Source: Syntrophaceae bacterium (lineage in GTDB: Bacteria; Desulfobacterota; Syntrophia; Syntrophales; UBA2185). Taken from it: DNA of 12,109 nucleotides. The notes beneath the pieces are model-generated. The model did not search any database, was not told the DNA's origin, and saw only the letters and a program-made list of their open reading frames with translations. The stretch is from positions 155 through 12,263 of the forward strand of contig JAFNGM010000070.1 in NCBI GenBank assembly GCA_017885225.1, written 5' to 3'. This document shows positions 1-6,543 of this stretch, piece by piece. How positions within the stretch are numbered: the first letter of the stretch is position 1; the number at the start of each line of letters is the position of its first letter. A program made the position numbers and the translations under genes.

Positions 1-937
1 CCATGAGGCACCCTGCCCCTTTCAGCATTGTAAGCAGTTCATCATCCGTGTAGCCTACCCGGACGGCGCAGTTGAAATGTATTCCCAGGGGGTACCGGGT
101 AAGCTTTTCACAGAGCTCAACAATACGCGCGCGGTCTGCCGTAAACAAGTCATCATATATGTTAATATGCCGCACACCAAACTTCGTCCGCAAATGTTTC
201 ATGTGGTCGTAAATGTAAGGAGCTGAGTTATAACGGAATCCCTTCTTGAACACAGAGCGGTCGCAGTAAGAACATTGATATATGCAGCCCCGGGATGTGA
301 TCATTGTTGCCCCGGGGGTATTGATGTAACTGAACAACGGCAGATGGTAATCGCCGGGAAAGCCTTTGAGCTTTTCATAGGCCGGGAAGGGGAGCGTGTC
401 CAGGTCGGCTATCTGGGGATGTCGTTGATTTGTAATTACCCGGGAGTTTTGACGCCAGATCAGACCTTTGATTTCTGCCGGTTCCCATCCATCCGCAAGT
501 TCCGCCATGGCCATCTCGCCTTCACCCGGGCAGAGAAAGTCAAAAGCGTCGTAGACACGGAGCAGCTCGCCTTCCAGGGCGGATACATGCACCCCTCCGC
601 AGACGGTAATAATGCGCTGAGAGTATCCCTTGATTGCGTGTGCCATATCGGCGGCATCGAGGAACGAAGACGTGGTGGTTGAAAATCCGACAATATGCGG
701 TTCATATGCCAGAATAGCTTTAACTTGAGCATTGAGATCGAAAGGGACGCCGGAACCGAGACAATCATATACATACACATCATGGCCATGCTGTAACAGG
801 TATGAGGCAATGGAAAGGAGGCCCTGGGGAACCATGCGGTTGGCGACATCGGTAATATCGCGGCAACCCGGGAACCAGTTAAATCCTCGTGGATGGACAA
901 GGACGATACGTTTTTTGCAACGGTTTACTTTTTTCAC
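1..937 (-). CDS. B12-binding radical SAM protein, 3' end cut by window edge
   Basis: The frame is open from GTG at 937 to the left edge, about 312 residues with no stop. Residues about 9-140 form a cobalamin-binding-like Rossmann domain: a KRIVLVHPRG strand, MVPQGLLSIASYL, VGFST, CGGVH (C113) and CPGEGE (136-141). Residues about 210 onward begin a radical SAM barrel: SRGCIYQCSYC carries the [4Fe-4S]/SAM motif CxxxCxxC (C218, C222, C225), followed by INIYDDLFT. Members of this superfamily are usually 450-550 residues, so roughly a third is missing. Known members carry out difficult methylations, cyclisations or rearrangements in cofactor, lipid or natural-product pathways; the substrate cannot be told here. 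The canonical DxHxxG cobalamin motif is not visible, as in many relatives. GTG is the first usable start after an in-frame TGA (949-947). It has no Shine-Dalgarno sequence. The gene diverges from the DUF4124 gene. Confidence 0.9.
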   Translation of the reverse strand, partial: MKKVNRCKKRIVLVHPRGFNWFPGCRDITDVANRMVPQGLLSIASYLLQHGHDVYVYDCLGSGVPFDLNAQVKAILAYEPHIVGFSTTTSSFLDAADMAHAIKGYSQRIITVCGGVHVSALEGELLRVYDAFDFLCPGEGEMAMAELADGWEPAEIKGLIWRQNSRVITNQRHPQIADLDTLPFPAYEKLKGFPGDYHLPLFSYINTPGATMITSRGCIYQCSYCDRSVFKKGFRYNSAPYIYDHMKHLRTKFGVRHINIYDDLFTADRARIVELCEKLTRYPLGIHFNCAVRVGYTDDELLTMLKGAGCLM

Positions 938-943
938 GGGTCA

Positions 944-973
944 AGTGTAACGAAAAATGTTACCGTGTGTCAA
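944..973 (-). promoter_or_regulatory. Putative sigma-70 promoter of the radical SAM gene
   Basis: On the minus strand there is a perfect -35 TTGACA (973-968), an 18-base spacer and a moderate -10 TACACT (949-944). A start site about 7 bases further falls on or next to the GTG start codon at 937, so the message would be leaderless or nearly so. This agrees with the missing ribosome site. The -10 matches only four of six consensus bases, so this is a prediction. Confidence 0.4.
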
Positions 974-981
974 AAGAATTG

Positions 982-990
982 TGATATAAA
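982..990 (+). promoter_or_regulatory. Possible extended -10 promoter of the DUF4124 gene
   Basis: TGATATAAA (982-990) matches an extended -10 (TGnTATAAT with one mismatch) about 75 bases ahead of the ATG at 1064. No good -35 is present at 17 bases. A weak TTACCG lies 19 bases upstream (960-965). It is interleaved with the divergent promoter of the radical SAM gene, so the two could interfere or share control. Confidence 0.3.
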
Positions 991-1063
991 ATACAGTAAT
1001 AAGGTGATCAGTACATTAATGAGAACCGTAATTCTTTTTTTCATTATCGGGAGGAACCGAAGA

Positions 1064-1531
1064 ATGGCTGCAAATATATACCATGCCTTAATAAAATCAG
1101 GACTCCTATTCATGATCCTGCTTGCATGGATGGCTGCACCTGGATATGCCGACGGACAAATGCTTTATAAATATATCGATGAGGAGGGCACGTATGTCAT
1201 AACCGATAATCCTCCGCCTGATTACACACGCGTTCCCGATTCTCCAGCGGACGTGACGGAAGAAAAACGATTAGAGCTGGACCAAGAAAAGGAAAAAGAG
1301 AGGGAAAAAACACAAACTGTCCAGGATGCAGGAACAGAAAAAGAGGGAAAAATCAGAGCCGCCAGAGGCGACTGGGAACAAGCATTAACTCGTGAAGAAA
1401 ATTACAGGCTGAATATGCAGGCGGCTGCCAATTATAACCAGAGGCTTTACTGGCGCGAAATGTGGGAGAGACAAAAAAAAGTTGTTGAAGAAACGAAGAA
1501 AAAGCTTGATGAGCTTATGAGTCTCCCCTGA
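1064..1531 (+). CDS. Exported DUF4124-domain protein
   Basis: A 155-residue protein. Residues 1-29 form a type I signal peptide with a hydrophobic core (LLFMILLAW) and a likely cut after PGYA. There is no lipobox cysteine, so it should be periplasmic. Residues about 34-56 match DUF4124 (LYKYIDEEG followed by YVITDNPPP), a short module found at the N-terminus of many proteobacterial envelope proteins. The rest is highly charged and helical: an E/K/R-rich stretch at 66-105 and a probable coiled coil at 104-152. No enzymatic motif is visible, and the function of the domain is not known to me. The frame is open further upstream, but ATG 1064 is chosen because GGGAGG (1050-1054 region) sits nine bases ahead and the signal peptide starts there. 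ATG 1019 (15 residues longer) is the alternative. It is a single gene between divergent and convergent neighbours. Confidence 0.85.
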   Translation: MAANIYHALIKSGLLFMILLAWMAAPGYADGQMLYKYIDEEGTYVITDNPPPDYTRVPDSPADVTEEKRLELDQEKEKEREKTQTVQDAGTEKEGKIRAARGDWEQALTREENYRLNMQAAANYNQRLYWREMWERQKKVVEETKKKLDELMSLP

Positions 1532-1557
1532 GAATGTAGATTTCTTCCTCATGGATC

Positions 1558-1590
1558 GAAGATTCTCCGCAGTGTACTGCGGAGAGCTTC
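1558..1590. terminator. Hairpin between convergent genes, possible bidirectional transcript end
   Basis: TCTCCGCAG (1564-1572) and CTGCGGAGA (1577-1585) form a perfect 9-bp GC-rich stem with loop TGTA. The stem can be extended by GAAG (1558-1561) with CTTC (1587-1590) across a small internal loop. It lies 26 bases past the DUF4124 stop and 56 bases past the paaK stop, where both transcripts should end. Neither side is followed by a U-run, so it is not a textbook intrinsic terminator. It may instead stabilise 3' ends. Confidence 0.45.
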
Positions 1591-1645
1591 AAATATCGGG
1601 ATAAAAACTCACTGTCAAGAGAATGCAGGTCTGAGATTTCTACCG

Positions 1646-2947
1646 TTACATAGTGCGCCTATCGATCACCAGTCCCGATTTTCCCTCCTTGAGGGTGACC
1701 GTGTTGGGGGCGACGAGTTTCACGGTGGCGCTGAGGCCGATCACTGACCGTATCTTTTTCTCCACCATTTCCAGAAAGGCTTTCTGCATCTTCATTTCAT
1801 CGAAGAAGATACCTTCGGCGGCCTCGATATGTATTTCCATACAATCCTGGGCGCCCTTCCGGTCTATCACGATTTCATAGTGCGGCTCTGTTCCTACAAT
1901 AGCAGTGAGTACAGTCCTTATCTGTGATGGGAACACATTCACTCCCTTGATGATGAGCATATCATCTGACCGTCCCATTGTCTTATTCATGCGGACCATG
2001 GTTCTTCCGCATTTGCAAGGTGCAAACTCAAGGGAGGTGAGGTCTCCCGTACGATAGCGTATCATGGGAAACGCCTCTTTTGTAAGTGATGTCAGTACAA
2101 GCTCTCCCACATTGCCCGCGGGCAACGGTGTTCCCGTTAGCGGATCGATAATCTCCGGAATAAAGGCATCCTCAAAGATATGCATGCCGCATCTATGCTC
2201 ACATTCTCCTGCCACGCCGGGACCAATGATTTCGGAGAGCCCATAATTATCCGTGGCGGTGATGCCGAGCCTTGCTTCAATTTCCGTGCGCATGGTTTCC
2301 GATAATGGCTCCCCGCCGAAAAGACCTACCCGGAGTGATAATCCTTTGGGATTCACGTTTAGCTTCTCCATCCTGTCCGACAGGGTCACGGCGTACGTCG
2401 GTGTGGACACAAGGGCCGTTGTTTTGTAGTCCTGCATGATCATGATCTGCTTATCTGTATTACCTGTGCCCGTGGGGATAACGCTTGCCCCTATGGCTTC
2501 CGCACCGTAATGAAAACCGAAGGCGCCGGTATAAAGGCCGTAACTGAATGTAATCTGTACCATATCATCGCGGGTTACACCCGCCGCTGTCATAACTCGC
2601 GCCACAAGGTTCGTCCATGCTTTAATGTCATTTTTTGTATACCCGACGACGACAGACTTTTCTGTTGTTCCCGACGAAGAATGTACCCGGACAACTTCTC
2701 TTAAGGGAACGGCAAACATACCGTAAGGGTAGTTCAGCCTCAGGTCTTCCTTAGTGGTGAAGGGTATCCTTGCCAGACCTGAAAGCGCCTGCATATCCTC
2801 GGGTATTATATTTGATTCGTGAAACATCTTGCGATAGAAGGCTACATTCTTATAAGCCCTGTTGAGAGTTGCTTGCAACCTCTCCAGCTGAAGCTGTTCC
2901 AGCTCTTCCCTCGGCATACATTCATGTTTAGTGTCCCATATCTTCAT
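1646..2947 (-). CDS. paaK: Phenylacetate-CoA ligase family protein (AMP-forming)
   Basis: A 433-residue member of the PaaK branch of the adenylate-forming enzymes (usual length about 430). These join phenylacetate or a related aryl/acyl acid to CoA with ATP, through an acyl-AMP, in the cytoplasm. Visible motifs: the N-terminal WDTKHECMPREEL typical of the family, phosphate loop SSSGTTEKS (90-98), DNYGLSE (233-239), RYRTGD (297-302), GRSDDMLIIKG hinge (325-335), and the C-terminal domain ending in EGKSGLVIDRR with the likely catalytic lysine K423. Four cysteines, C249, C253, C311 and C313, are spaced like a metal site. The phosphate loop has Glu where Gly is usual (GTTEK). It is the last gene of the liv operon, 56 bases after livF. 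ATG 2947 with GGAGGTGAT is preferred; an in-frame TTG at 2965 has its own GGAGGT. The true substrate could also be an indole- or other arylacetate, or an unknown acid. Confidence 0.92.
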   Translation of the reverse strand: MKIWDTKHECMPREELEQLQLERLQATLNRAYKNVAFYRKMFHESNIIPEDMQALSGLARIPFTTKEDLRLNYPYGMFAVPLREVVRVHSSSGTTEKSVVVGYTKNDIKAWTNLVARVMTAAGVTRDDMVQITFSYGLYTGAFGFHYGAEAIGASVIPTGTGNTDKQIMIMQDYKTTALVSTPTYAVTLSDRMEKLNVNPKGLSLRVGLFGGEPLSETMRTEIEARLGITATDNYGLSEIIGPGVAGECEHRCGMHIFEDAFIPEIIDPLTGTPLPAGNVGELVLTSLTKEAFPMIRYRTGDLTSLEFAPCKCGRTMVRMNKTMGRSDDMLIIKGVNVFPSQIRTVLTAIVGTEPHYEIVIDRKGAQDCMEIHIEAAEGIFFDEMKMQKAFLEMVEKKIRSVIGLSATVKLVAPNTVTLKEGKSGLVIDRRTM

Positions 2948-2976
2948 AATCACCTCCGGCGACAATTATTACCTCC
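2948..2976 (-). promoter_or_regulatory. Tandem ribosome binding sites ahead of paaK
   Basis: Two perfect GGAGGT sequences are present on the minus strand. One (2976-2971) sits five bases before TTG 2965, and the other (2957-2952) sits four bases before ATG 2947. Both starts are in the same frame and would give proteins differing by six residues. The second site extends to GGAGGTGAT, complementary to nine bases of the usual 16S tail, so ATG 2947 is probably dominant. Confidence 0.6.
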
Positions 2977-3003
2977 GAAAATATTAAAATCTTCCTTTTT
3001 GCA

Positions 3004-3747
3004 CTAACGCTCCCAGATTTCCTTCTTGTCCTTTCCGAGATATGCCCTTTGCACATCCTTATTCGCGAGAAGCTCGGATGCCGTTTCCTCGAGTATTACT
3101 TTGCCCGTCTCCAGAACATAACCCCGATCAGCAACTTTGAGCGCCACCCGCGCATTCTGTTCCACTAAGAGTACAGAGGTGCCCCGCCGGCTGCGAAGTT
3201 CTTCGATTACCCGGAAGATTTCCTGGACCAGCATGGGTGCAAGTCCCATGGCCGGTTCGTCAAGGAGGAGCAACTTCGGTTTTGCCATGAGGGCACGGCC
3301 TATGGCCAACATTTGCTGTTCACCTCCCGAGAGTGTTCCGGCAAGCTGCGCTCGCCTTTCCAGAAGTTGCGGGAACAGCACGTACACCGTTTCTTTATCC
3401 TGCTGTATCTCTTTTCTTTTTTCGTGGGACCGATAGCGCAGATACGCACCAAGTTCGAGGTTATCCTCCACAGAAAGGGGTTTGAAAATCTGTCTCCCCT
3501 CGGGGACTTGTGAGATACCGCGCCTGACTATGACATCAGGTGAAAGATTGTGTATCGCGCTTCCTTCAAAATGGATTTCACCGTTCGAAGGAGGTGTTAC
3601 TGCGGAAATCGTATTCAAAATCGTCGTCTTGCCGGCACCATTGGCGCCAATGAGGGCAACGATTTCCCCGGCACCGACATGGAGGGAGATGTTTTTCAGG
3701 GCATGGAGCTTCCCGTAATATGTATTGATATTTTTGATTCTCAGCAT
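3004..3747 (-). CDS. livF: Branched-chain amino acid type ABC transporter, ATPase LivF
   Basis: A 247-residue ATPase of the HAAT (hydrophobic amino acid) import family, one of the two unlike nucleotide-binding subunits on the inner face of the membrane. It contains Walker A GANGAGKTT (34-42), Q-loop Q80 in ISQVPEGRQIF, signature LSGGEQQ (139-145) and Walker B LLLLDEP (159-165, D163/E164). The switch position reads VEQNA (Q197) instead of His, which is usual for LivF and separates it from LivG. Length is standard (about 235-250). The ATG overlaps the livG stop by one base (TGATG), so translation is coupled. It is followed 56 bases later by paaK, which ties the importer to the CoA ligase. Confidence 0.95.
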   Translation of the reverse strand: MLRIKNINTYYGKLHALKNISLHVGAGEIVALIGANGAGKTTILNTISAVTPPSNGEIHFEGSAIHNLSPDVIVRRGISQVPEGRQIFKPLSVEDNLELGAYLRYRSHEKRKEIQQDKETVYVLFPQLLERRAQLAGTLSGGEQQMLAIGRALMAKPKLLLLDEPAMGLAPMLVQEIFRVIEELRSRRGTSVLLVEQNARVALKVADRGYVLETGKVILEETASELLANKDVQRAYLGKDKKEIWER

Positions 3748-4499
3748 CAGTCCTCTCCCAGGTACGCGGTAATTACTTTCTCATCTTCCTGGATCTCCCG
3801 AGGTGATCCTTCCGCAAGCTTATGACCGAGATTGAGCACCACGATCCGATCGCAGATTTCCATAACCAGATCCATATCATGTTCGACAAGGGCCACCGTA
3901 ATCCCCGATTCCTTGATTTTCTTGATGAGATCGGCGAGATCGGATGTCTCTCTGCTGTTCAGCCCTGCCGCCGGTTCATCCATAAGGATGATGTGAGGCT
4001 CTATGGCCATGGCGCGGGCTATCTCCAGCAGTCTCCCCTTACCGAAGGGCAAATTCGCAGCTTCCGTATTCGCGAGATCTGCGAGACCGGCGAATTCAAG
4101 CCAGGAAGAAGCTCTCTCCCTGATGCGGCGCTCTTCCCGCACATGGCCGGGCAACTTGAATGCTGACGCAATAATGCCGCTACGCGACTTGGTATGGAGG
4201 CCAACCATGACGTTTTCGAGAACGGTCATGCGGCCGAACAATTCAATACCCTGAAATGTGCGTACCATGCTGAGCCCGGCGAGTTTTTCCGGGGGAAAGC
4301 CCGTTATGTCTTTTCCTTCGTAAAAGACCTTGCCCGATGTGGGGCTATAGATACCTGTGACAATATTAAAAAGGGTCGTCTTGCCGGCTCCGTTGGGGCC
4401 GATGATGCCCGTGATCTCTCCCGCGCTTATGGTGAAAGAAACTTCATCCAAGGCTTTCAGGCCCCCGAAGATCTTTGTTATGCTTTCTATTCTTAACAA
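3747..4499 (-). CDS. livG: Branched-chain amino acid type ABC transporter, ATPase LivG
   Basis: A 250-residue ATPase, partner of LivF. It contains Walker A GPNGAGKTT (34-42), Q-loop Q83 in RTFQ, a divergent signature LPFGKGRLLEIARA (150-163, usually LPYGQQRRLE), Walker B IILMDEP (170-176, D174/E175) and H-loop H207 in VEHDMD. The frame is open further upstream into livM, but no ATG or GTG lies between the livM stop and the domain. TTG 4499 gives the expected N-terminus (LLRIESITKIFGG) and has a GGAGG about 8-10 bases ahead, so a TTG start is assigned. This gives the usual length of about 250. It begins 22 bases after livM and overlaps livF by one base. A GGGGATTCCCC stem lies between ribosome site and start. 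The family role is certain, the substrate is not. Confidence 0.93.
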   Translation of the reverse strand: MLRIESITKIFGGLKALDEVSFTISAGEITGIIGPNGAGKTTLFNIVTGIYSPTSGKVFYEGKDITGFPPEKLAGLSMVRTFQGIELFGRMTVLENVMVGLHTKSRSGIIASAFKLPGHVREERRIRERASSWLEFAGLADLANTEAANLPFGKGRLLEIARAMAIEPHIILMDEPAAGLNSRETSDLADLIKKIKESGITVALVEHDMDLVMEICDRIVVLNLGHKLAEGSPREIQEDEKVITAYLGED

Positions 4500-4516
4500 C
4501 GGGGAATCCCCTCCCT
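4500..4516 (-). promoter_or_regulatory. livG ribosome site with overlapping GGGG/CCCC stem
   Basis: The minus strand reads AGGGAGGGGATTCCCCG directly before TTG 4499. The GGGG (4511-4508) belongs to the purine-rich ribosome site and can pair with CCCC (4504-4501) in a 4-bp stem with loop ATT. Pairing would hide part of the site, and together with the TTG codon this may lower LivG synthesis or make it depend on ribosomes finishing livM. The stem is short, so the effect is an inference. Confidence 0.35.
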
Positions 4517-4521
4517 TTACC

Positions 4522-5493
4522 CTATCCTCTTTTTTCGTTTGATTGGGGCATAGGCTCCTTCTTGAACAAAGATCTGAAGAGAAGAGGTACACCCCGGACA
4601 AGACCACCGGGCATAAACATAGTTATCACGATCAGAGTGAGGCCGTAGACGATAATATCATAATCTTGAAAGGTCCTGAAAAACTCGGGCAAGAGTGTCA
4701 AAATTGCAGCACCCAGGAAAGATCCATAGATACTGCCCAGGCCTCCGATAATTACCATGGTGAGGAGTTCTATGGAGACATTAAATCCGAAGGATGTAGG
4801 CGATATAAAAGTTACCGTATGTGCATAGAGACTTCCCGCCAGAGCAGAGATAACGCCGGAAATGCTGAATATCTGAACTTTTAACAGTCGTGCATTCACC
4901 CCCATGATTCGGGCGGCTACTTCGGAATCATGGATAGCCCGAAGAGCCCTTCCAATCCTGGAGGCGGCGAGATTGACGGAAAGGAGAATGATCGTGACGG
5001 CAAAGAACCAGACCAGGTAGTAATTCTTCAGATCACTGTTAAAAATAATACCGCCGAGGGAAAGATGGGGAATTCCAGACAGGCCGGAAGGACCGCCCGT
5101 TATATCAACGGTTTCGTTGAATATTATGTACACGATGATTCCCATGCCGAGAGTCGCCATTGCCAGGTAGTGTCCTTTTAGTTTAAGGATGGGAAATCCG
5201 AGGATGAAAGCGATTATTCCTACGGTAACGACGGCAATGACCATGCTAAGCCAGGGATTCACCGCGTGTGTTGCCGTCAATACGCCGGAAATATATGCGC
5301 CGAGGCCAAAGAAGGCCGCCTGTCCAAGAGAAATTTGTCCCGCAAGTCCCAGCAGGAGGTTCAGGGCAACGGCTAAGATGGTATAAATGCCGACGAATAC
5401 AAACACATTTATGAGATAGCCCTTTCCGATAAACACCGGCGCGATACCAATAAGAGCGGTAAATAGAAAAAATTTCAGCAGTTCCTGTTTCAT
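4522..5493 (-). CDS. livM: Branched-chain amino acid type ABC transporter, permease LivM
   Basis: A 323-residue inner-membrane permease of the BPD_transp_2 family with about 9-10 hydrophobic segments (first near 7-22, then 27-50, 82-104 and onward). It carries the LivM hallmark LNLLLGLAGQISLGQAAFFG (44-63), GGPSGLSG (133-140), the cytoplasmic coupling-loop region LRAIHDSEVAARIMGVN (184-200), VIIGGLGSIYGSFLGA (247-262) and MFMPGGLVRG near the end. The C-terminal tail (308-323) is hydrophilic. Start ATG 5493 lies 13 bases after the livH stop. Its ribosome site is weak (GAGACAGGT), which suggests coupling to livH. Length is normal for the family. Confidence 0.94.
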   Translation of the reverse strand: MKQELLKFFLFTALIGIAPVFIGKGYLINVFVFVGIYTILAVALNLLLGLAGQISLGQAAFFGLGAYISGVLTATHAVNPWLSMVIAVVTVGIIAFILGFPILKLKGHYLAMATLGMGIIVYIIFNETVDITGGPSGLSGIPHLSLGGIIFNSDLKNYYLVWFFAVTIILLSVNLAASRIGRALRAIHDSEVAARIMGVNARLLKVQIFSISGVISALAGSLYAHTVTFISPTSFGFNVSIELLTMVIIGGLGSIYGSFLGAAILTLLPEFFRTFQDYDIIVYGLTLIVITMFMPGGLVRGVPLLFRSLFKKEPMPQSNEKRG

Positions 5494-5506
5494 ACCTGTC
5501 TCACGT

Positions 5507-6391
5507 TTACACTCGTTCCGTGTCTCCCTTTACAAACAGACCCTGGGGCCGGAGAAATAAGATAAGGAGGAGTATTATAAAGGCAATGGCATCCTTATAG
5601 CCTGATGAGATGAGACCCGCCCCCAGAGATTCCAGAACGCCGACGATTAAACCGCCGGCGACGGTCCCGATACCGCCGCTCATGCCTCCGATGATGGCAG
5701 CGCAGAATCCTTTCAGGCCAAGCATAATGCCCACGTCATAGGAAGTCATCGTGAGCGGCGCGATTATGATTCCCGCCGCAGCCCCCAGGGCTGAGCTGAT
5801 CGCAAAAGAAAAGAGAACAGTGTGTTTCACATTGATCCCGACAAGGCTTGATGCGACGCGGTTAAAAGAACACGCGCGCATCGCTTTGCCGATTATGCTG
5901 TGGTGGAAAAAAAGCCTGTTGGCGACGATGATTATCAGTGTAATCCCGAAAATCCAGAAATTTTGCGGCATAAGTGTGGCACCCCAGAGAACGATTGGCT
6001 CATCACCGGAAAACATGGGCAGAACATATGTATCTTTTCCCCACAAAAGCATGGCGATTCCCCGTATGAGAATGCTGCCGCCTATGGTGATAATCACGAG
6101 AATAAGAGGATCTGCATTTTTGAGGGGGCTGATGGCGAGGCGTTCGAACAGGGCACCCACAGCAGTGGCAACCAGAACCGCAAGGAAAATGGAGAACGGC
6201 AATGACAGAAAGAGCGTGACATGAAAGAATAGCGTCAGCATGCCGCCCAGCATCACGAATTCCCCCTGGGCAAAGTTTATTATGCTGGTGGAATTATAAA
6301 TGATGGCAAAACCGAGCCCTATGACGGCGTAAATCGCGCCCGTTGAGAGACCGGAGAGGATATATTGCAGTATATCTTCAGAAAGATCCAT
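5507..6391 (-). CDS. livH: Branched-chain amino acid type ABC transporter, permease LivH
   Basis: A 294-residue permease with about eight membrane segments, partner of LivM in the translocation pore. The N-terminus YILSGLSTGAIYAVIGLGFA (10-29) and the motif INFAQGEFVMLGG (38-50) are typical of LivH. The C-terminal part has FCAAIIGGMSGGIGTVAGG (229-247) and ends RPQGLFVKG. ATG 6391 is chosen because it matches the family start. The frame runs 21 residues further to a TTG at 6454, but that part is not family-like and lies in a repeat. Unusually, no Shine-Dalgarno sequence precedes ATG 6391; the bases before it are AACAATCCC. The 152-base gap from livK is the largest in the operon and holds the repeat. 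Confidence 0.93.
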   Translation of the reverse strand: MDLSEDILQYILSGLSTGAIYAVIGLGFAIIYNSTSIINFAQGEFVMLGGMLTLFFHVTLFLSLPFSIFLAVLVATAVGALFERLAISPLKNADPLILVIITIGGSILIRGIAMLLWGKDTYVLPMFSGDEPIVLWGATLMPQNFWIFGITLIIIVANRLFFHHSIIGKAMRACSFNRVASSLVGINVKHTVLFSFAISSALGAAAGIIIAPLTMTSYDVGIMLGLKGFCAAIIGGMSGGIGTVAGGLIVGVLESLGAGLISSGYKDAIAFIILLLILFLRPQGLFVKGDTERV

Positions 6392-6450
6392 GGGATTGTT
6401 ATATATAAAAAAGGCTCGTCTCCCATTGAGCTGCAAAAAGGATACGCGGT

Positions 6451-6521
6451 TCAAGGATTCAAGGGCTCAAGTCACTCGAATCCTCGACCCCTCGAATCCT
6501 GGAGATGACAGCAACTTTTTC
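6451..6521. repeat. Intergenic repeat between livK and livH, with inverted repeat
   Basis: TCAAGGATTCAAG (6451-6463) and CTCGAATCCTCGA (6475-6487) are inverted copies matching at 11 of 13 positions, with an 11-base loop. The stretch is built from reiterations of GGATTC(A/G)AGG in both orientations. From 6482 to about 6519 it matches 9057-9094 in the same orientation at 31 of 38 positions. This is the pattern of a small dispersed intergenic repeat. It has no coding content and no recognised family name. Confidence 0.6.
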
Positions 6522-6543
6522 GACGATGAACCTATTGTAAATG

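Noticed and set aside
275..682. Plus-strand open frame of 135 codons
   Set aside because: Antisense shadow of the radical SAM gene; no ribosome site and no family resemblance.
460..900. Minus-strand open frame of 146 codons
   Set aside because: It overlaps the radical SAM gene in another frame on the same strand and has no domain; the true frame carries CxxxCxxC and a B12 fold.
960..970. TTACCGTGTGT occurring both here and at 7752-7762, near two promoters
   Set aside because: An 11-base match between two places in 12 kb is expected by chance many times, and the flanks do not align.
5751..6224. Plus-strand open frame of 157 codons across livH
   Set aside because: Antisense to a well-conserved permease, with no start signal or recognisable motif.
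6392..6454. N-terminal extension of livH from TTG 6454
   Set aside because: The extra 21 residues are not family-like, come from the repeat region, and have no ribosome site; ATG 6391 gives the normal LivH start.
6451..6487. CRISPR-like short repeats
   Set aside because: The units are about 10 bases, imperfect and without uniform spacers, and there are no cas genes.
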